Source: Rossellomorea vietnamensis (GTDB lineage Bacteria; Bacillota; Bacilli; Bacillales; Bacillaceae_B). Taken from it: a DNA stretch of 64,000 nucleotides. This document shows positions 52,266 through 61,832 of this stretch, in pieces. The notes beneath the pieces are model-generated. The model was not told the DNA's origin, did not search any database, and was given only the letters and a program-made list of their open reading frames with translations. A program made the position numbers and the translations under genes. Positions within the stretch are counted from its first letter, which is position 1. Each line of letters starts with the position of its first letter. The stretch covers positions 3,668,001-3,732,000 of the forward strand of contig NZ_CP104558.1 in assembly GCF_025398035.1 (NCBI RefSeq), given 5' to 3'.

Positions 52266-53639
52266 ATGAATTATCGTGAAGTGGCAGAACAACTTGTCCC
52301 TTTATTGGGCGGTGAAAATAATGTGGTGAGCGCCACACATTGTGCGACGCGGTTGCGTCTCGTCATCGATGATGAAAGTCAGATAGACAAGAGTGGCATC
52401 GAAGAATTGGATGGTGTGAAAGGGGCATTTTCAAGCTCCGGACAGTTCCAGATCATCTTCGGGACTGGGAATGTAAACAAAGTATTTGAACATTTTGCAC
52501 CGCTTGTCGGGGCAACAATGGATGATAAGTCACCAACGGGTGAGACTCACAGTGATGCAGCGAAACGGAAGATGAACCCGTTTGCCCGCTTTGCCCGTAC
52601 ACTTTCCAATATATTTGTTCCAATCATCCCGGCCATCGTAGCGGCTGGTATGTTGATGGGATTACTTGGCCTGATGAAAACGTATGAATGGGTCGATCCT
52701 GAAAGCGGTCTATTCGTCATGCTCGATATGTTTTCTTCTGCAGCCTTTATCATTCTGCCGATCCTGATCGGGATGAGTGCGGCGAAGGAATTTGGCGCAA
52801 ATGGTTATTTAGGTGCAGTCATCGGGGGAATCATGACCCACCCTGCATTACTCAACCCCTGGGGGCTTGCAGATGCACAGCCGTCCACACTTGATTTCTT
52901 CGGATTCGGAGTTGAAATGCTCGGCTATCAGGGAACAGTCATTCCAGTATTATTAACGGTTTATGTAATGGCAAAGGTTGAAAAGGGATTACGGAAAGTA
53001 GTACCGAATACTATAGATTTATTGGTGACTCCTTTCTTGACCGTCATCTTTACTGGGTTTACAGCCTTACTCGTTGTGGGACCACTTGGAAGAATCCTTG
53101 GTAACGGTATCACAACAGTTCTGGATGTTGTCTATAACACGGCCGGACCCATTGCCGGGCTCATCTTCGGGGGATTGTATTCAACCATTGTATTAACGGG
53201 CGTGCATCACAGTTTCCACGCCATTGAGGCTGAGCTGTTATCGAATATAGGCGGGAACTATTTGCTTCCAATATGGGCAATGGCAAACGTTGCACAGGGT
53301 GGGGCGACACTTGCTGTCTTCTTCAGGACGAAAAACAAGAAAACGAAGGAGATCGCTGTACCTGCAGCGGTATCTGCTTTTCTTGGAATTACAGAACCGG
53401 CCATTTTCGGAGTGAATTTAAAGCATCGTCGACCATTTATCGGAGCGGCAATAGGTGGTGCACTTGGTGGGGCGTACGTCGTATTCACCCATGTGATGGC
53501 GAATGGAATCGGACTTACCGGTATTCCCATGTTTGCCATTGCCCAGGATCCGCTTAATTATGGAATCGGATTTGTCATCGCAGTGGCAGGTGCCTTCATT
53601 GCCACATTACTTCTTGGCTGGAAGGAAGAAACAAAATAA
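52266..53639 (+). CDS. sacP: PTS sucrose transporter EIIBC
   Basis: 457 residues: N-terminal EIIB (about 1-85) with the phospho-Cys in VSATHCATRLRLVID near 26, a linker, then EIIC (about 105-455) with about ten helices and GITEPAIFGVNLKHRRPF near 375. No EIIA domain, as in B. subtilis SacP, which uses the glucose EIIA. It imports sucrose as sucrose-6-phosphate. ATG 52266 follows AGGAGGGGTTCTTA; the upstream ATT/ATG frame lacks such a site. Confidence 0.92.
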   Translation: MNYREVAEQLVPLLGGENNVVSATHCATRLRLVIDDESQIDKSGIEELDGVKGAFSSSGQFQIIFGTGNVNKVFEHFAPLVGATMDDKSPTGETHSDAAKRKMNPFARFARTLSNIFVPIIPAIVAAGMLMGLLGLMKTYEWVDPESGLFVMLDMFSSAAFIILPILIGMSAAKEFGANGYLGAVIGGIMTHPALLNPWGLADAQPSTLDFFGFGVEMLGYQGTVIPVLLTVYVMAKVEKGLRKVVPNTIDLLVTPFLTVIFTGFTALLVVGPLGRILGNGITTVLDVVYNTAGPIAGLIFGGLYSTIVLTGVHHSFHAIEAELLSNIGGNYLLPIWAMANVAQGGATLAVFFRTKNKKTKEIAVPAAVSAFLGITEPAIFGVNLKHRRPFIGAAIGGALGGAYVVFTHVMANGIGLTGIPMFAIAQDPLNYGIGFVIAVAGAFIATLLLGWKEETK

Positions 53640-53652
53640 TGAGGACTACTCT

Positions 53653-53690
53653 TCCTTACCGGTCACCTTGACTGGTAAGGATTTGCTATA
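53653..53690 (+). terminator. hairpin between sacP and the fructokinase gene
   Basis: TCCTTACCGGTCA/TGACTGGTAAGGA stem with a 3-base loop, followed by only a weak T-rich tail. It may be a leaky terminator or an RNA stabiliser inside the operon. Confidence 0.5.
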
Positions 53691-53728
53691 TTTAAGATAA
53701 GCCTAGATGAAACGAGGAGGAACCAGAT

Positions 53729-54685
53729 ATGAAAGAGGGAATCATTTCGTTGGGAGAAGCATTGATCGACTTCATCCCGCTGGACGAAAACAATAGTACT
53801 TTTCAAAAAAGTCCCGGAGGAGCTCCTGCCAATGTAGCCGTCGGACTGGCTAGGTTAGGTGCGAAATCTACTTTCCTCGGGAAAGTGGGTAACGATGTAT
53901 TGGGGAGGTTCCTGAAAGAAACCCTTCAGGATTATGGGGTCAGGACCCATCACATGCTTCTGACTCCTGACATTCGTACAGGAGTTGTATTTGTCACAAA
54001 TGGAGAAGGCGGCGAGCGCAGTTTCGACTTTTATATCGACCCGAGCGCCGACCGATTCCTTGAAGTGGAAGAGATAGACGAAGAGGATTTCCTTTCCCAT
54101 AGGATCCTTCACTTTGGTTCGATTTCCATGATCAGCTCTCCGTCAAAGGAAGCGACGCATCATGCGGTAACAGTTGCGAAAGAGAATGGTTTATTGGTGT
54201 CGTATGATCCGAATTTACGATTGGGATTATGGGATTCCGAGGAAAACGCCCGGGATACAATCAAAAGTATGCTTTCGGAAAGTGATGTTGTGAAGATCTC
54301 TGAGGAAGAACTGGAATTCATTACAGGAGAGAAAGAGATCGAAGCCGGGATCTCGAAGATGAAATCATATCATATCCCATTCCTAATCATTACGATGGGG
54401 GCAGTGGGAAGTTATGTGTGCGTAGGGGATGAAAGTCAGCATGTTCCGTCTATGAAGGTAAAAGCGGTGGATACAACGGGAGCCGGTGATGCATTCGTAT
54501 CTGGGATTCTATATTCACTCCATGAATACAAAGGAAGCATGGAATCACTATCTATTGAAGAAGCAGCAAGCATGGCCCGGTTTGCTGCTGTGTCAGGGGC
54601 ACTTGCCGCCTCCACCAAAGGAGCGATGACAGCCCTTCCCTCCCTGGAGGAAGTCAGCCTTCATCTGAAAAAGGGGGAAGTGTGA
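53729..54685 (+). CDS. scrK: fructokinase, PfkB family
   Basis: 318 residues, ribokinase fold: GEALIDFIPLD near 9, SPGGAPANVAVGLARLGAK near 28-46, YDPNLRLGLW near 160 and anion hole/catalytic base DTTGAGDAFVSG near 250. It phosphorylates the fructose released by SacA to fructose-6-phosphate. Stop and sacA start overlap by one base (TGATG). GAGGAGG precedes the ATG. B. subtilis uses a different fructokinase family near its sac genes; this PfkB type is common in scr operons. Confidence 0.88.
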   Translation: MKEGIISLGEALIDFIPLDENNSTFQKSPGGAPANVAVGLARLGAKSTFLGKVGNDVLGRFLKETLQDYGVRTHHMLLTPDIRTGVVFVTNGEGGERSFDFYIDPSADRFLEVEEIDEEDFLSHRILHFGSISMISSPSKEATHHAVTVAKENGLLVSYDPNLRLGLWDSEENARDTIKSMLSESDVVKISEEELEFITGEKEIEAGISKMKSYHIPFLIITMGAVGSYVCVGDESQHVPSMKVKAVDTTGAGDAFVSGILYSLHEYKGSMESLSIEEAASMARFAAVSGALAASTKGAMTALPSLEEVSLHLKKGEV

Positions 54686-56142
54686 TGTCAAGGGATGAAC
54701 AGCTGCGAAGAGCAGCCTATGAAGAAATGGAAAAGCATAAGGATGTGGTAGAGAAAGATCCATACCGCCTCCATTATCACCTCATGCCTACAGTTGGCTT
54801 ATTAAATGATCCAAACGGGTTCATCCAATTCAAAGGCACGTACCATGTGTACTATCAATGGATGCCCTTCAAGACAGGACACGGGGCAAAGTTCTGGGGA
54901 CATTACTCTTCAAACGATTTTGTTAATTGGACCCATGAAGAAATCGCCCTCACCCCATCAGAATGGTATGAAAAAAACGGCTGTTACTCAGGCAGCGCCA
55001 TCGAACACGATGGGAAAATCTATGCCTACTATACAGGGAATGTAAAGGACGAAGAAGGAAACCGGGAAACGTATCAGTGCCTGGCGATTTCAGAAGAAAG
55101 CCTTCATTTTGACAAAAGAGGACCTGTCGTTCATCTGCCGGACGGATTTACGGCCCATTTCCGCGATCCGAAAGTGTGGGAACAAGATGGAGCCTTCTTT
55201 ATGGTGGTCGGTGCCCAGACACGGGAGCTAAAAGGTGCTGTCGCATTGTTCCGGTCGGATGACCTCGAGAATTGGGACTATCAAGGTGTCCTGACAGGAG
55301 GGGGAGAAGGCAGGCTTGCTGACTTCGGTTATATGTTTGAATGCCCCGACCTGTTTCCGTTAGGAGAGCGTGATATCCTTATCTTCTCACCCCAGGGGAT
55401 TGAGGCTTCCGGCATGAAGTATCAGAATGTATATCAGGCAGGCTATGTGGCCGGACAATTCGATTCAGCAACAGGTACATTCGAACATGGGGAGTTTGAA
55501 GAATTGGACAGGGGGTTCGACTTCTATGCACCTCAAACGACATTGGACGACAAAGGCAGACGTATCCTGTTTGCCTGGATGAGTGTACCTGATCAAAACG
55601 AACAGGATCATCCCACCATTGAACATAAATGGCTTCATACCATGACTCTCCCCCGGGAACTGAAACTTGTGGACGGTAAGGTGAGGCAGGTTCCACTTGA
55701 AGAAATGGAGGATTTAAGAGTCGGACCAGCCATCCAGGTCAATGTGGAATTAAATAGAGAAACCCGCGTGCTTAAGGCTGTGAAGGGAAAAGCATTTGAG
55801 ATGGAGATAACGGATCTGTCTATGACTGAAGGCTGGTTTGATTTAACGGTCGGAGATGGAATCAGATTTGTTTATTCTTCAGGGGAACAGACCGTGACTC
55901 TTGAGCGTAAAAGCTATGTGAATGGAGTGGTCGAGAAGCGTCAATGTTCAGTGAAGCAACTAAATTCACTAAGGGTATTTGTCGACACATCTTCCATTGA
56001 AGTATTCGTCAATGAAGGAGAGGAAACATTTACAGCCCGATTCTACCCATCACCAAACAATGATACGGTCCGGTTTGAAACGTCACATCAGGCTGTTTTT
56101 ACCATTAGAAAGTGGGATCTGAAACATGTAAACTTGAAATAG
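54685..56142 (+). CDS. sacA: sucrose-6-phosphate hydrolase, GH32
   Basis: 485 residues: a five-bladed propeller with nucleophile in GLLNDPNGFIQF near 41, transition-state stabiliser in HFRDPKVW near 155 and acid/base in MFECPDLFPLG near 218, then a beta-sandwich domain (about 345-485). All three catalytic motifs are intact. It hydrolyses sucrose-6-phosphate to glucose-6-phosphate and fructose. ATG 54685 is seven bases after GGGGG in the end of scrK. The GTG at 54682 is less well placed. Confidence 0.93.
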   Translation: MSRDEQLRRAAYEEMEKHKDVVEKDPYRLHYHLMPTVGLLNDPNGFIQFKGTYHVYYQWMPFKTGHGAKFWGHYSSNDFVNWTHEEIALTPSEWYEKNGCYSGSAIEHDGKIYAYYTGNVKDEEGNRETYQCLAISEESLHFDKRGPVVHLPDGFTAHFRDPKVWEQDGAFFMVVGAQTRELKGAVALFRSDDLENWDYQGVLTGGGEGRLADFGYMFECPDLFPLGERDILIFSPQGIEASGMKYQNVYQAGYVAGQFDSATGTFEHGEFEELDRGFDFYAPQTTLDDKGRRILFAWMSVPDQNEQDHPTIEHKWLHTMTLPRELKLVDGKVRQVPLEEMEDLRVGPAIQVNVELNRETRVLKAVKGKAFEMEITDLSMTEGWFDLTVGDGIRFVYSSGEQTVTLERKSYVNGVVEKRQCSVKQLNSLRVFVDTSSIEVFVNEGEETFTARFYPSPNNDTVRFETSHQAVFTIRKWDLKHVNLK

Positions 56143-56173
56143 ACTGTCATTCTGGCGGTCTATTTTCTTTTTC
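56140..56173 (+). terminator. terminator of the sucrose operon
   Basis: TAGACTGTC/GGCGGTCTA, 9 bp with G-U pairs, includes the sacA stop codon and is followed by TTTTCTTTTTC. Confidence 0.7.
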
Positions 56174-56236
56174 ATTATGAATGTAGATGTTATAGTAAGA
56201 TAATATAAAATTGGATTTCCTGAAAGGATGTTCTTT

Positions 56237-57058
56237 ATGAGCTATAAAATGATTGTACTTGATTTAGATGATACATTATTACAGGACGACCAAACGATTT
56301 CAGCACGCACGAAAGACGCACTCATACAGGCACAGGAAGCCGGAGTGAAAGTCGTCCTTGCATCCGGACGTCCAACCCAGGGAATGCGTTGGGTAGCGGA
56401 AGAATTGAAACTTGATCATTACGGAAGCTACATCCTGCCTTTCAATGGATCGAAAATCATAGATTGCAAGACAAATGAAGAGAAATACAGCCGAACTCTT
56501 ACAGCTGAAACGGCTCATTCCTTATATGATATAAGTAAGCGTGAAGATGTAGGTATTCTGACTTATGCAGAAGATGCCATTATAGTAGAAGAAACGAATC
56601 CATTCGCTTCCATAGAAAGTGACTTGACGGGCCTGCCGGTGAAGGTCGTTCCGGATTTTAAGGAAGCGATCACGGGCCCGGTCGTGAAAGCTCTTATGCT
56701 GAAAGAAGCCGATCATTTGGCGGAAGTGGAGAAAAAGCTCCAAGCCGAGCTTGATGGTGAACTAAGCGTGATGCGATCGAAGCCATTCTTCCTGGAATTC
56801 ACCCAGCTGGGTGTCACAAAGGGAGCCAGCCTCGACTATCTGATCAAACCAATGGGAATCAAGCCCGAGGAAGTCATTGCCATCGGGGACAGCTACAATG
56901 ATCTGACCATGATTGAATTTGCCGGCCTCGGAGTCGCCATGGGTAACGCCCCGGATGACATTAAGAAGAAGGCGGATTACGTTGCAGCTTCCAATATGGA
57001 AGACGGTGTAGCAGAAGTGGTCGAAACATTTGTGTTGAATGAATTGTCCAAAATCTGA
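56237..57058 (+). CDS. Cof-type HAD phosphatase
   Basis: 273 residues of the Cof/IIB HAD subfamily: motif I VLDLDDTLL (nucleophile Asp near 9), motif II LASGRP near 43, a cap domain (about 85-185), motif III Lys in TKGASLDYLI near 197, motif IV AIGDSYNDLTMIEFAGLGVAMGNA near 217-240. It dephosphorylates a sugar phosphate or cofactor; the substrate is unknown. ATG 56237 lies eight bases after AAAGGA. It follows the sac operon but has its own transcript. Confidence 0.87.
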   Translation: MSYKMIVLDLDDTLLQDDQTISARTKDALIQAQEAGVKVVLASGRPTQGMRWVAEELKLDHYGSYILPFNGSKIIDCKTNEEKYSRTLTAETAHSLYDISKREDVGILTYAEDAIIVEETNPFASIESDLTGLPVKVVPDFKEAITGPVVKALMLKEADHLAEVEKKLQAELDGELSVMRSKPFFLEFTQLGVTKGASLDYLIKPMGIKPEEVIAIGDSYNDLTMIEFAGLGVAMGNAPDDIKKKADYVAASNMEDGVAEVVETFVLNELSKI

Positions 57059-57063
57059 TTGTG

Positions 57064-57104
57064 AAAGGACCGGAGTCCATTTAGGGGACTCCGGTCTTTA
57101 TTTT
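57064..57104 (+). terminator. terminator of the HAD gene
   Basis: AAGGACCGGAGTCC/GGACTCCGGTCTT stem with a 7-base loop and TTATTTT. Confidence 0.85.
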
Positions 57105-57193
57105 GCCTCTTTTAAAATAAAAGGGAAAAAATGTATAAAACCTTCCGATCTATGATACTATTAAAAGTAATATTGTAAACGGAGGACAGAGAG

Positions 57194-58069
57194 TTGAAAT
57201 TTATAGGTGGTATAGTAGTGAAATTCCTATTATCGATCATAGGGATCATTTTTATAGGCGGCCTGCCCGTACTGCTTTCGGGTATTGGTGAGCGGGAATT
57301 GAGATTGCAGGCGTACTGGCAATCGGTAAACGAAATCGTATATGCCCTGTTTCATGCCGGGGATTTAACATATAAGGTAATCGGTTTAGAGCAGGAACGC
57401 AGCCTGTTTCCTTATTTATGGGAGCCGATCATCTATTCACTCATCATTTTATTTTCCGCATTTCTACTCGCAAGTTTCTTAAGCATTCTCCTCACGATCT
57501 TCACCATGCTGTTTTCACAGAAAAAACGAAATCGAATCAAATTCTTCCTATATCTATTCGAATCGATGCCGGATGTTCTGGTCATCTTGCTTTCACAGCT
57601 TCTTGTCCTCTTCCTGTATAAGCAGACGGGCATTTTATTTTTTGAAATTGCTTCCGTGGCGACAGAAAAGGCATATCTTCTTCCTATCCTTGTGTTGGCG
57701 GTATTGCCGACGGTCCAGCTGTTCAGGATTTCAATCCTTTCATTTGAAAGGGAAGAAGGAAAAGACTATGTAACACTTGCTCAATCAATCGGTTTGGGGA
57801 AACTGGTGATCTTAACCTTCCATATATTAAGGAATGCCATCATCTCCGTTTTTTTTCAATCCAAGAAAACGGTGTGGTTCATGCTTTCCAATTTATTCGT
57901 CCTGGAGCTTTTGTTCAATATCGCCGGAATTACCCGTTTCCTGAAGTCGACGTTACAGCCGAAGATGTTTACGATCGCCATTCTTTCGATTTTCATTCCT
58001 CTATTTGTCTTTTATACGGTGGGAGAAATGATTCTCTCTAAAAAAGCCAACAAGGGGGAGGAAATTTAA
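57194..58069 (+). CDS. ABC transporter permease, OppB/DppB-like (orphan)
   Basis: 291 residues with about six hydrophobic segments. The ABC permease EAA loop is recognisable in DYVTLAQSIGLGKLVILTFHILRNAIIS near 192-219, given here as a pattern. The large extracytoplasmic segment (about 32-75) contains RELRLQAYWQSVNE. It is shorter and more divergent than standard OppB. The start is TTG 57194, eight bases after GGAGG. The next gene, one base away, is the matching second permease. No ATPase or binding protein is encoded nearby. Confidence 0.75.
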   Translation: MKFIGGIVVKFLLSIIGIIFIGGLPVLLSGIGERELRLQAYWQSVNEIVYALFHAGDLTYKVIGLEQERSLFPYLWEPIIYSLIILFSAFLLASFLSILLTIFTMLFSQKKRNRIKFFLYLFESMPDVLVILLSQLLVLFLYKQTGILFFEIASVATEKAYLLPILVLAVLPTVQLFRISILSFEREEGKDYVTLAQSIGLGKLVILTFHILRNAIISVFFQSKKTVWFMLSNLFVLELLFNIAGITRFLKSTLQPKMFTIAILSIFIPLFVFYTVGEMILSKKANKGEEI

Positions 58070-58070
58070 T

Positions 58071-59081
58071 ATGAAGAAAAGCGTATGGAGAAACCCGTTC
58101 TTTCTTATTGGATTCATCTTTATTTTTGTGATGATTGCTTCAAGCTTCTTGTACTCGTTTATATGGGGGAACGAGGTCAGAAGGTTGTATTTTATCTCTG
58201 TAGAAGGGGTCGTCGTAGAATCTTCGCCTATTTCACCGAAGTGGTTATTTCCATTCGGGACCGACGCCCAGGGCCTTGACATGCTCGGTAAAATCATCAT
58301 CGGGGCCAAATATACCATCTTAACGGCCTTTGTGATTGCCTTCTTACGGGTATTTTTATCGATTCCCCTCGGTTTGATACTGGGAACCTTCCTGATGAAG
58401 TACAAGAAGTACATCAATGGCTGGATCGATTCCTTCCACTACATCCCTTTGACGATCCTTGCGTATTTTTTGCTGGAGCCGGTCCTTTGGGAACCGTTCG
58501 AAGGATTTTCCACTTCCATCGTGGAGCGGTTCGTCATCGAAATTCTCATATTAACATTCCTTATCGTCCCGATCCTGTCTGCGCTTCTCGGGAATGAAGT
58601 GTCTTTAGTGTACAAGCAGGAATTCATTTTGAGTGCGAAAACACTGGGGGCAGGGAAGTGGAGGATCATCTTTAAGCATATCTTACCTTCCATGAAAGAA
58701 AAGCTCGTGATTTTACTGGGGCAGCAATTCATGCAAACGCTCGTCATCTTCATACATCTTGGGCTGCTCACCTTATTCCTGGGTGGGACGGACGTGGACT
58801 ATCAGATGGTACATGACCCGCCGAGATCGATTACGTATGAATGGTCCGGTCTGATAGGCGATTCCTTCCGCTATCTACAAGGGTCACCGTGGATCCCGTT
58901 GACGCCGATCCTGTTTTTTTCTGCGACGATGCTATCGGTTTCGTTCATGATAGAAGGATATGTCCAGGCAACGAGCGGACAATCCTACTATAAAAAGAAA
59001 TTCAAAGCGGCCTACCGCCAGGTGAAGGAAAACAAAGTGAAAGAGCTCGAGGAGTCCGATTTTCAAAAGGTAAATATGTAA
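58071..59081 (+). CDS. ABC transporter permease, OppC/DppC-like (orphan)
   Basis: 336 residues: an N-terminal helix (about 8-30), an extracytoplasmic segment ending in FPFGTDAQGLDMLGKIIIGAKYT (about 62-84), the usual OppC signature, and several helices. The EAA loop is in EFILSAKTLGAGKWRIIFKHILPSMKEKL near 183-211. A charged cytosolic tail runs from about 298. It pairs with the preceding permease. Sugar or peptide cannot be decided. The word GGGACGGAC occurs at 58795-58803. No terminator is visible after it. Confidence 0.78.
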   Translation: MKKSVWRNPFFLIGFIFIFVMIASSFLYSFIWGNEVRRLYFISVEGVVVESSPISPKWLFPFGTDAQGLDMLGKIIIGAKYTILTAFVIAFLRVFLSIPLGLILGTFLMKYKKYINGWIDSFHYIPLTILAYFLLEPVLWEPFEGFSTSIVERFVIEILILTFLIVPILSALLGNEVSLVYKQEFILSAKTLGAGKWRIIFKHILPSMKEKLVILLGQQFMQTLVIFIHLGLLTLFLGGTDVDYQMVHDPPRSITYEWSGLIGDSFRYLQGSPWIPLTPILFFSATMLSVSFMIEGYVQATSGQSYYKKKFKAAYRQVKENKVKELEESDFQKVNM

Positions 59082-59388
59082 GGGTGGAGCATAATAAAGG
59101 AGAAGACCCTGACTTACTGGGAATAATTTAATTAGATATTTATGTTTTACGTAAAGATTTATGGGGAATTAGTTTACACTGAGCAAACAAAACACGGATA
59201 TTTTTAACAATGGTAGTATATTCAACCACCAGAGTGGGAATATATGGGCCGTTCACTTCTTGTTCAAAATTCCTCAGCCCTTGGCAGATATGGATTCCGC
59301 ACTCCAATCAGCAGTGATTGTCGAATCCCCATGAAATATTTTTGATACAATTACCGCAAATTGTTATACACATGAAATCAATTTTTGT
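59082..59388. other. long intergenic region without a recognisable gene
   Basis: AT-rich stretch before ltaS. It contains one hairpin (59292-59328: GGATTC/GAATCC with inner AATCA/TGATT), not followed by a T-run. I see no open frame with a ribosome site, no riboswitch and no known RNA. Confidence 0.4.
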
Positions 59389-59394
59389 TATAAT
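59389..59394 (+). promoter_or_regulatory. extended -10 of ltaS
   Basis: TGTTATAAT is an extended -10 with no good -35. It leaves a leader of about 100 bases before ltaS. Confidence 0.4.
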
Positions 59395-59498
59395 ACTCGT
59401 TGTTGATTCGATTGGATTTACATTCGCTTAACAATTCCTTAATCAAATGATGCTCATAAATGCCACAAATTAAATACAATAAAAAAAGGTGATGAAGT

Positions 59499-61478
59499 AT
59501 GAACTTCTTTAAAAGACAGTTTGAAGATATGCGCACTGGGAAGTTATCGTTCTTCTTTACAGTCGTCGTATTATTTTGGATCAAGACCTACGCGGTATAT
59601 TTAGCTGAATTTAATCTCGGAATACAAAATGCGCTTCAGCATTTTCTTTTATTTCTTAACCCATTAAGTTCAGCGCTCCTATTCTTTGCTCTCGCATTAT
59701 TCTGGAAAGGCAAGGGACGGTATATTGCATTCATCGTCATTAACTTCCTGATGTCCTTTGTCCTGTATGCGAACGTCGTGTACTATCGTTTCTTTAATGA
59801 CTTCATTACAGTCCCGGTATTATTTCAGGCTAAGACGAATAACGGACTTGGCGGAAGTGCACTGGAACTATTGAGTCCTATCGATATCCTGTACTTCTCT
59901 GACCTGTTCATTATCATCGGACTGATGATCATGAAGAAAGTGAAGCCACAGGAAAAATTACGCTTCCGTTCAGTATTCGCGGTCATGACATCGGCAGTCC
60001 TTGTATTCTTACTGAACCTTGGTCTTGCAGAGATCGACCGTCCGGAACTATTAACACGAAGCTTTGACCGTAACTATCTTGTGAAGTATCTTGGTACTCA
60101 CAACTTCACGATTTATGATGTGATCCAGAACTCCAAGACATCTGCCAAGCGTGCCCTGGCAGACAGCAATGAAGTATCAGAAGTAGAGAACTATGTAAAA
60201 GCAAATAAAGTGGATCCGAACCCTGAATATTTCGGTAAAGCAAAAGGGAAAAACGTCATTTATGTATCGATGGAATCCCTGCAAAACTTTGTGATCGGGA
60301 AAGAAATCGATGGTCAAGAGGTAACACCATTTCTTAACTCCCTAGTGGAAAAAGAAGATGCGATTTATTTCGATAACTTCTTCCACCAGACGGGTCAAGG
60401 GAAGACATCCGATGCCGAGTTCATCATGGAAAATGGATTATTCGGTTTACCTCAGGGTGCCGTCTACATGACGAACGCCAATAACACGTTACAATCAGCA
60501 CCTGGAATCTTAAAAGGTGAAGGATATACTTCAGCTGCGTTCCACGGAAACTATAAAACGTTCTGGAACCGTTCTGAAATGTATCGTACGATGGGATATG
60601 ATGAGTTCTACGATGCAACGTATTATGATATGAGTAAACCTGAAGAGCAGCTTCCTTACGGATTAAAGGATAAGCCGTTCTTCAAAGAGTCCATGCCGAT
60701 GCTTAAAGAATTACCACAGCCGTTCTATACGAAATTCATTTCGCTATCGAATCACTTCCCGTTCGATCGTCATGAGAATGATACGGACTTCGAACCGGGT
60801 CAATTCGGCGATGGTGTAGTGAACCGTTATTTCCAAACGGCCAACTATATGGATTCTGCTTTGGAACAATTCTTTAATGATTTGAAAGAAAGTGGACTAT
60901 ATGATGATACCGTCATCGTCCTTTACGGTGACCACTATGGTATTTCTGAAAACCACAACAGAGCAATGGAACAAGTCACAGGCGAAGAAATCACAGATTT
61001 CAAAAATGCACAGCTTCAACGCGTTCCGTTATTTATCATCGCTCCTGGTGTAAAAGGTGAAGTCAACCACACATACGGTGGTCAAGTGGACGTCCGTGAA
61101 ACACTATTCAACCTTCTTGGTGTGGATAACAAGGACTACATCAGTTTCGGTCAGGACTTATTGTCCAAAGATCGCAAGCAAATCGTTCCTTTCCGTAATG
61201 GAGACGTCATCACACCTGAATACTCTGATATCAAAGGAGTATGTTACGATAACGAAACGGGTCAACCTGTAGAAGAAGGAAGCAACGCATGTGAAGAAGC
61301 GTCTAAAGAAGCTACGAAACGTCTTGAACTCTCAGATAAAGTAGTATATGAAGACTTACTTCGTTTCTACAAGCCAGAAGGCTATAAGCAAATCGATCGT
61401 TCAGATTATCAATATATAAATCCGAATCCGAAAAGTTCAGAAAATCCTGAGGCTTCTCATGAAGAGTCTCACGAGTAA
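59499..61478 (+). CDS. ltaS: lipoteichoic acid synthase
   Basis: 659 residues: five N-terminal membrane helices (about 15-175), a linker with a signal-peptidase-like site near SAKRALA (about 215), and an extracellular sulfatase-fold domain. Catalytic and metal residues: Glu in YVSMESLQNF near 257, nucleophile Thr in GQGKTSDAEF near 302, LSNHFPFD near 417, and YGDHYG near 476. It polymerises glycerol phosphate from phosphatidylglycerol onto the lipid anchor. AAAAGGTGATGAAGT precedes the ATG. The Glu/His-rich tail is short. Closest to the LtaS/YflE group. Confidence 0.93.
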   Translation: MNFFKRQFEDMRTGKLSFFFTVVVLFWIKTYAVYLAEFNLGIQNALQHFLLFLNPLSSALLFFALALFWKGKGRYIAFIVINFLMSFVLYANVVYYRFFNDFITVPVLFQAKTNNGLGGSALELLSPIDILYFSDLFIIIGLMIMKKVKPQEKLRFRSVFAVMTSAVLVFLLNLGLAEIDRPELLTRSFDRNYLVKYLGTHNFTIYDVIQNSKTSAKRALADSNEVSEVENYVKANKVDPNPEYFGKAKGKNVIYVSMESLQNFVIGKEIDGQEVTPFLNSLVEKEDAIYFDNFFHQTGQGKTSDAEFIMENGLFGLPQGAVYMTNANNTLQSAPGILKGEGYTSAAFHGNYKTFWNRSEMYRTMGYDEFYDATYYDMSKPEEQLPYGLKDKPFFKESMPMLKELPQPFYTKFISLSNHFPFDRHENDTDFEPGQFGDGVVNRYFQTANYMDSALEQFFNDLKESGLYDDTVIVLYGDHYGISENHNRAMEQVTGEEITDFKNAQLQRVPLFIIAPGVKGEVNHTYGGQVDVRETLFNLLGVDNKDYISFGQDLLSKDRKQIVPFRNGDVITPEYSDIKGVCYDNETGQPVEEGSNACEEASKEATKRLELSDKVVYEDLLRFYKPEGYKQIDRSDYQYINPNPKSSENPEASHEESHE

Positions 61479-61490
61479 TTCGGGAATAGT

Positions 61491-61535
61491 AAGCCAGTCC
61501 TTTCACCATGATGGTGAGGGGGCTGGCTTTTTTTG
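61491..61535 (+). terminator. terminator of ltaS
   Basis: AAGCCAGTCCTTTCACCAT pairs with ATGGTGAGGGGGCTGGCTT (few mismatches), followed by seven T. Confidence 0.85.
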
Positions 61536-61554
61536 TTGTGGGTGGCTATACGTT

Positions 61555-61686
61555 CAGCTGCTGATTATGTGGGGGAAATCAGCAGCTGAAAAATGGAAGG
61601 ATTTCAACAGGAGAAAATACCGATGATTTTGCCTGTCAAATATATAGCCGGTTTTGACAGGTAAATATAAAAGCTGATTCAACAGG
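61555..61686. repeat. degenerate hairpin and CAGG repeats after the ltaS terminator
   Basis: CAGCTGCTGATT (61555-61566) is the inverted copy of AATCAGCAGCTG (61577-61588). Then CAGG at 61608, CCTG at 61632, CAGG at 61658 and CAGG at 61683 recur about every 25 bases, CAACAGG being exact in the first and last. No gene is visible in the 61479-61832 gap outside this and the fruR promoter. Confidence 0.45.
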
Positions 61687-61767
61687 CAAACCCACCCTGG
61701 GCTAGCCAATTGATGCTCATTTATGATTGAAATATGACTGATTATGAATGTTTTTGATTAAAAATGA

Positions 61768-61796
61768 TTGATTTTTGTAACCGTTATCATTATAAT
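61768..61796 (+). promoter_or_regulatory. promoter of the fru operon
   Basis: TTGATT, 17 bases and TATAAT, 37 bases before the fruR start. GTAAC occurs twice around it (61777 and 61801), possibly part of an operator. Confidence 0.6.
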
Positions 61797-61832
61797 GAAG
61801 GTAACAAACGATCGGAGAAAGTAGGAGAGACC

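Noticed and set aside
59292..59328. Hairpin in the gap before ltaS as a terminator of the permease genes
   Set aside because: It is more than 200 bases past the permease stop and is not followed by a T-run.
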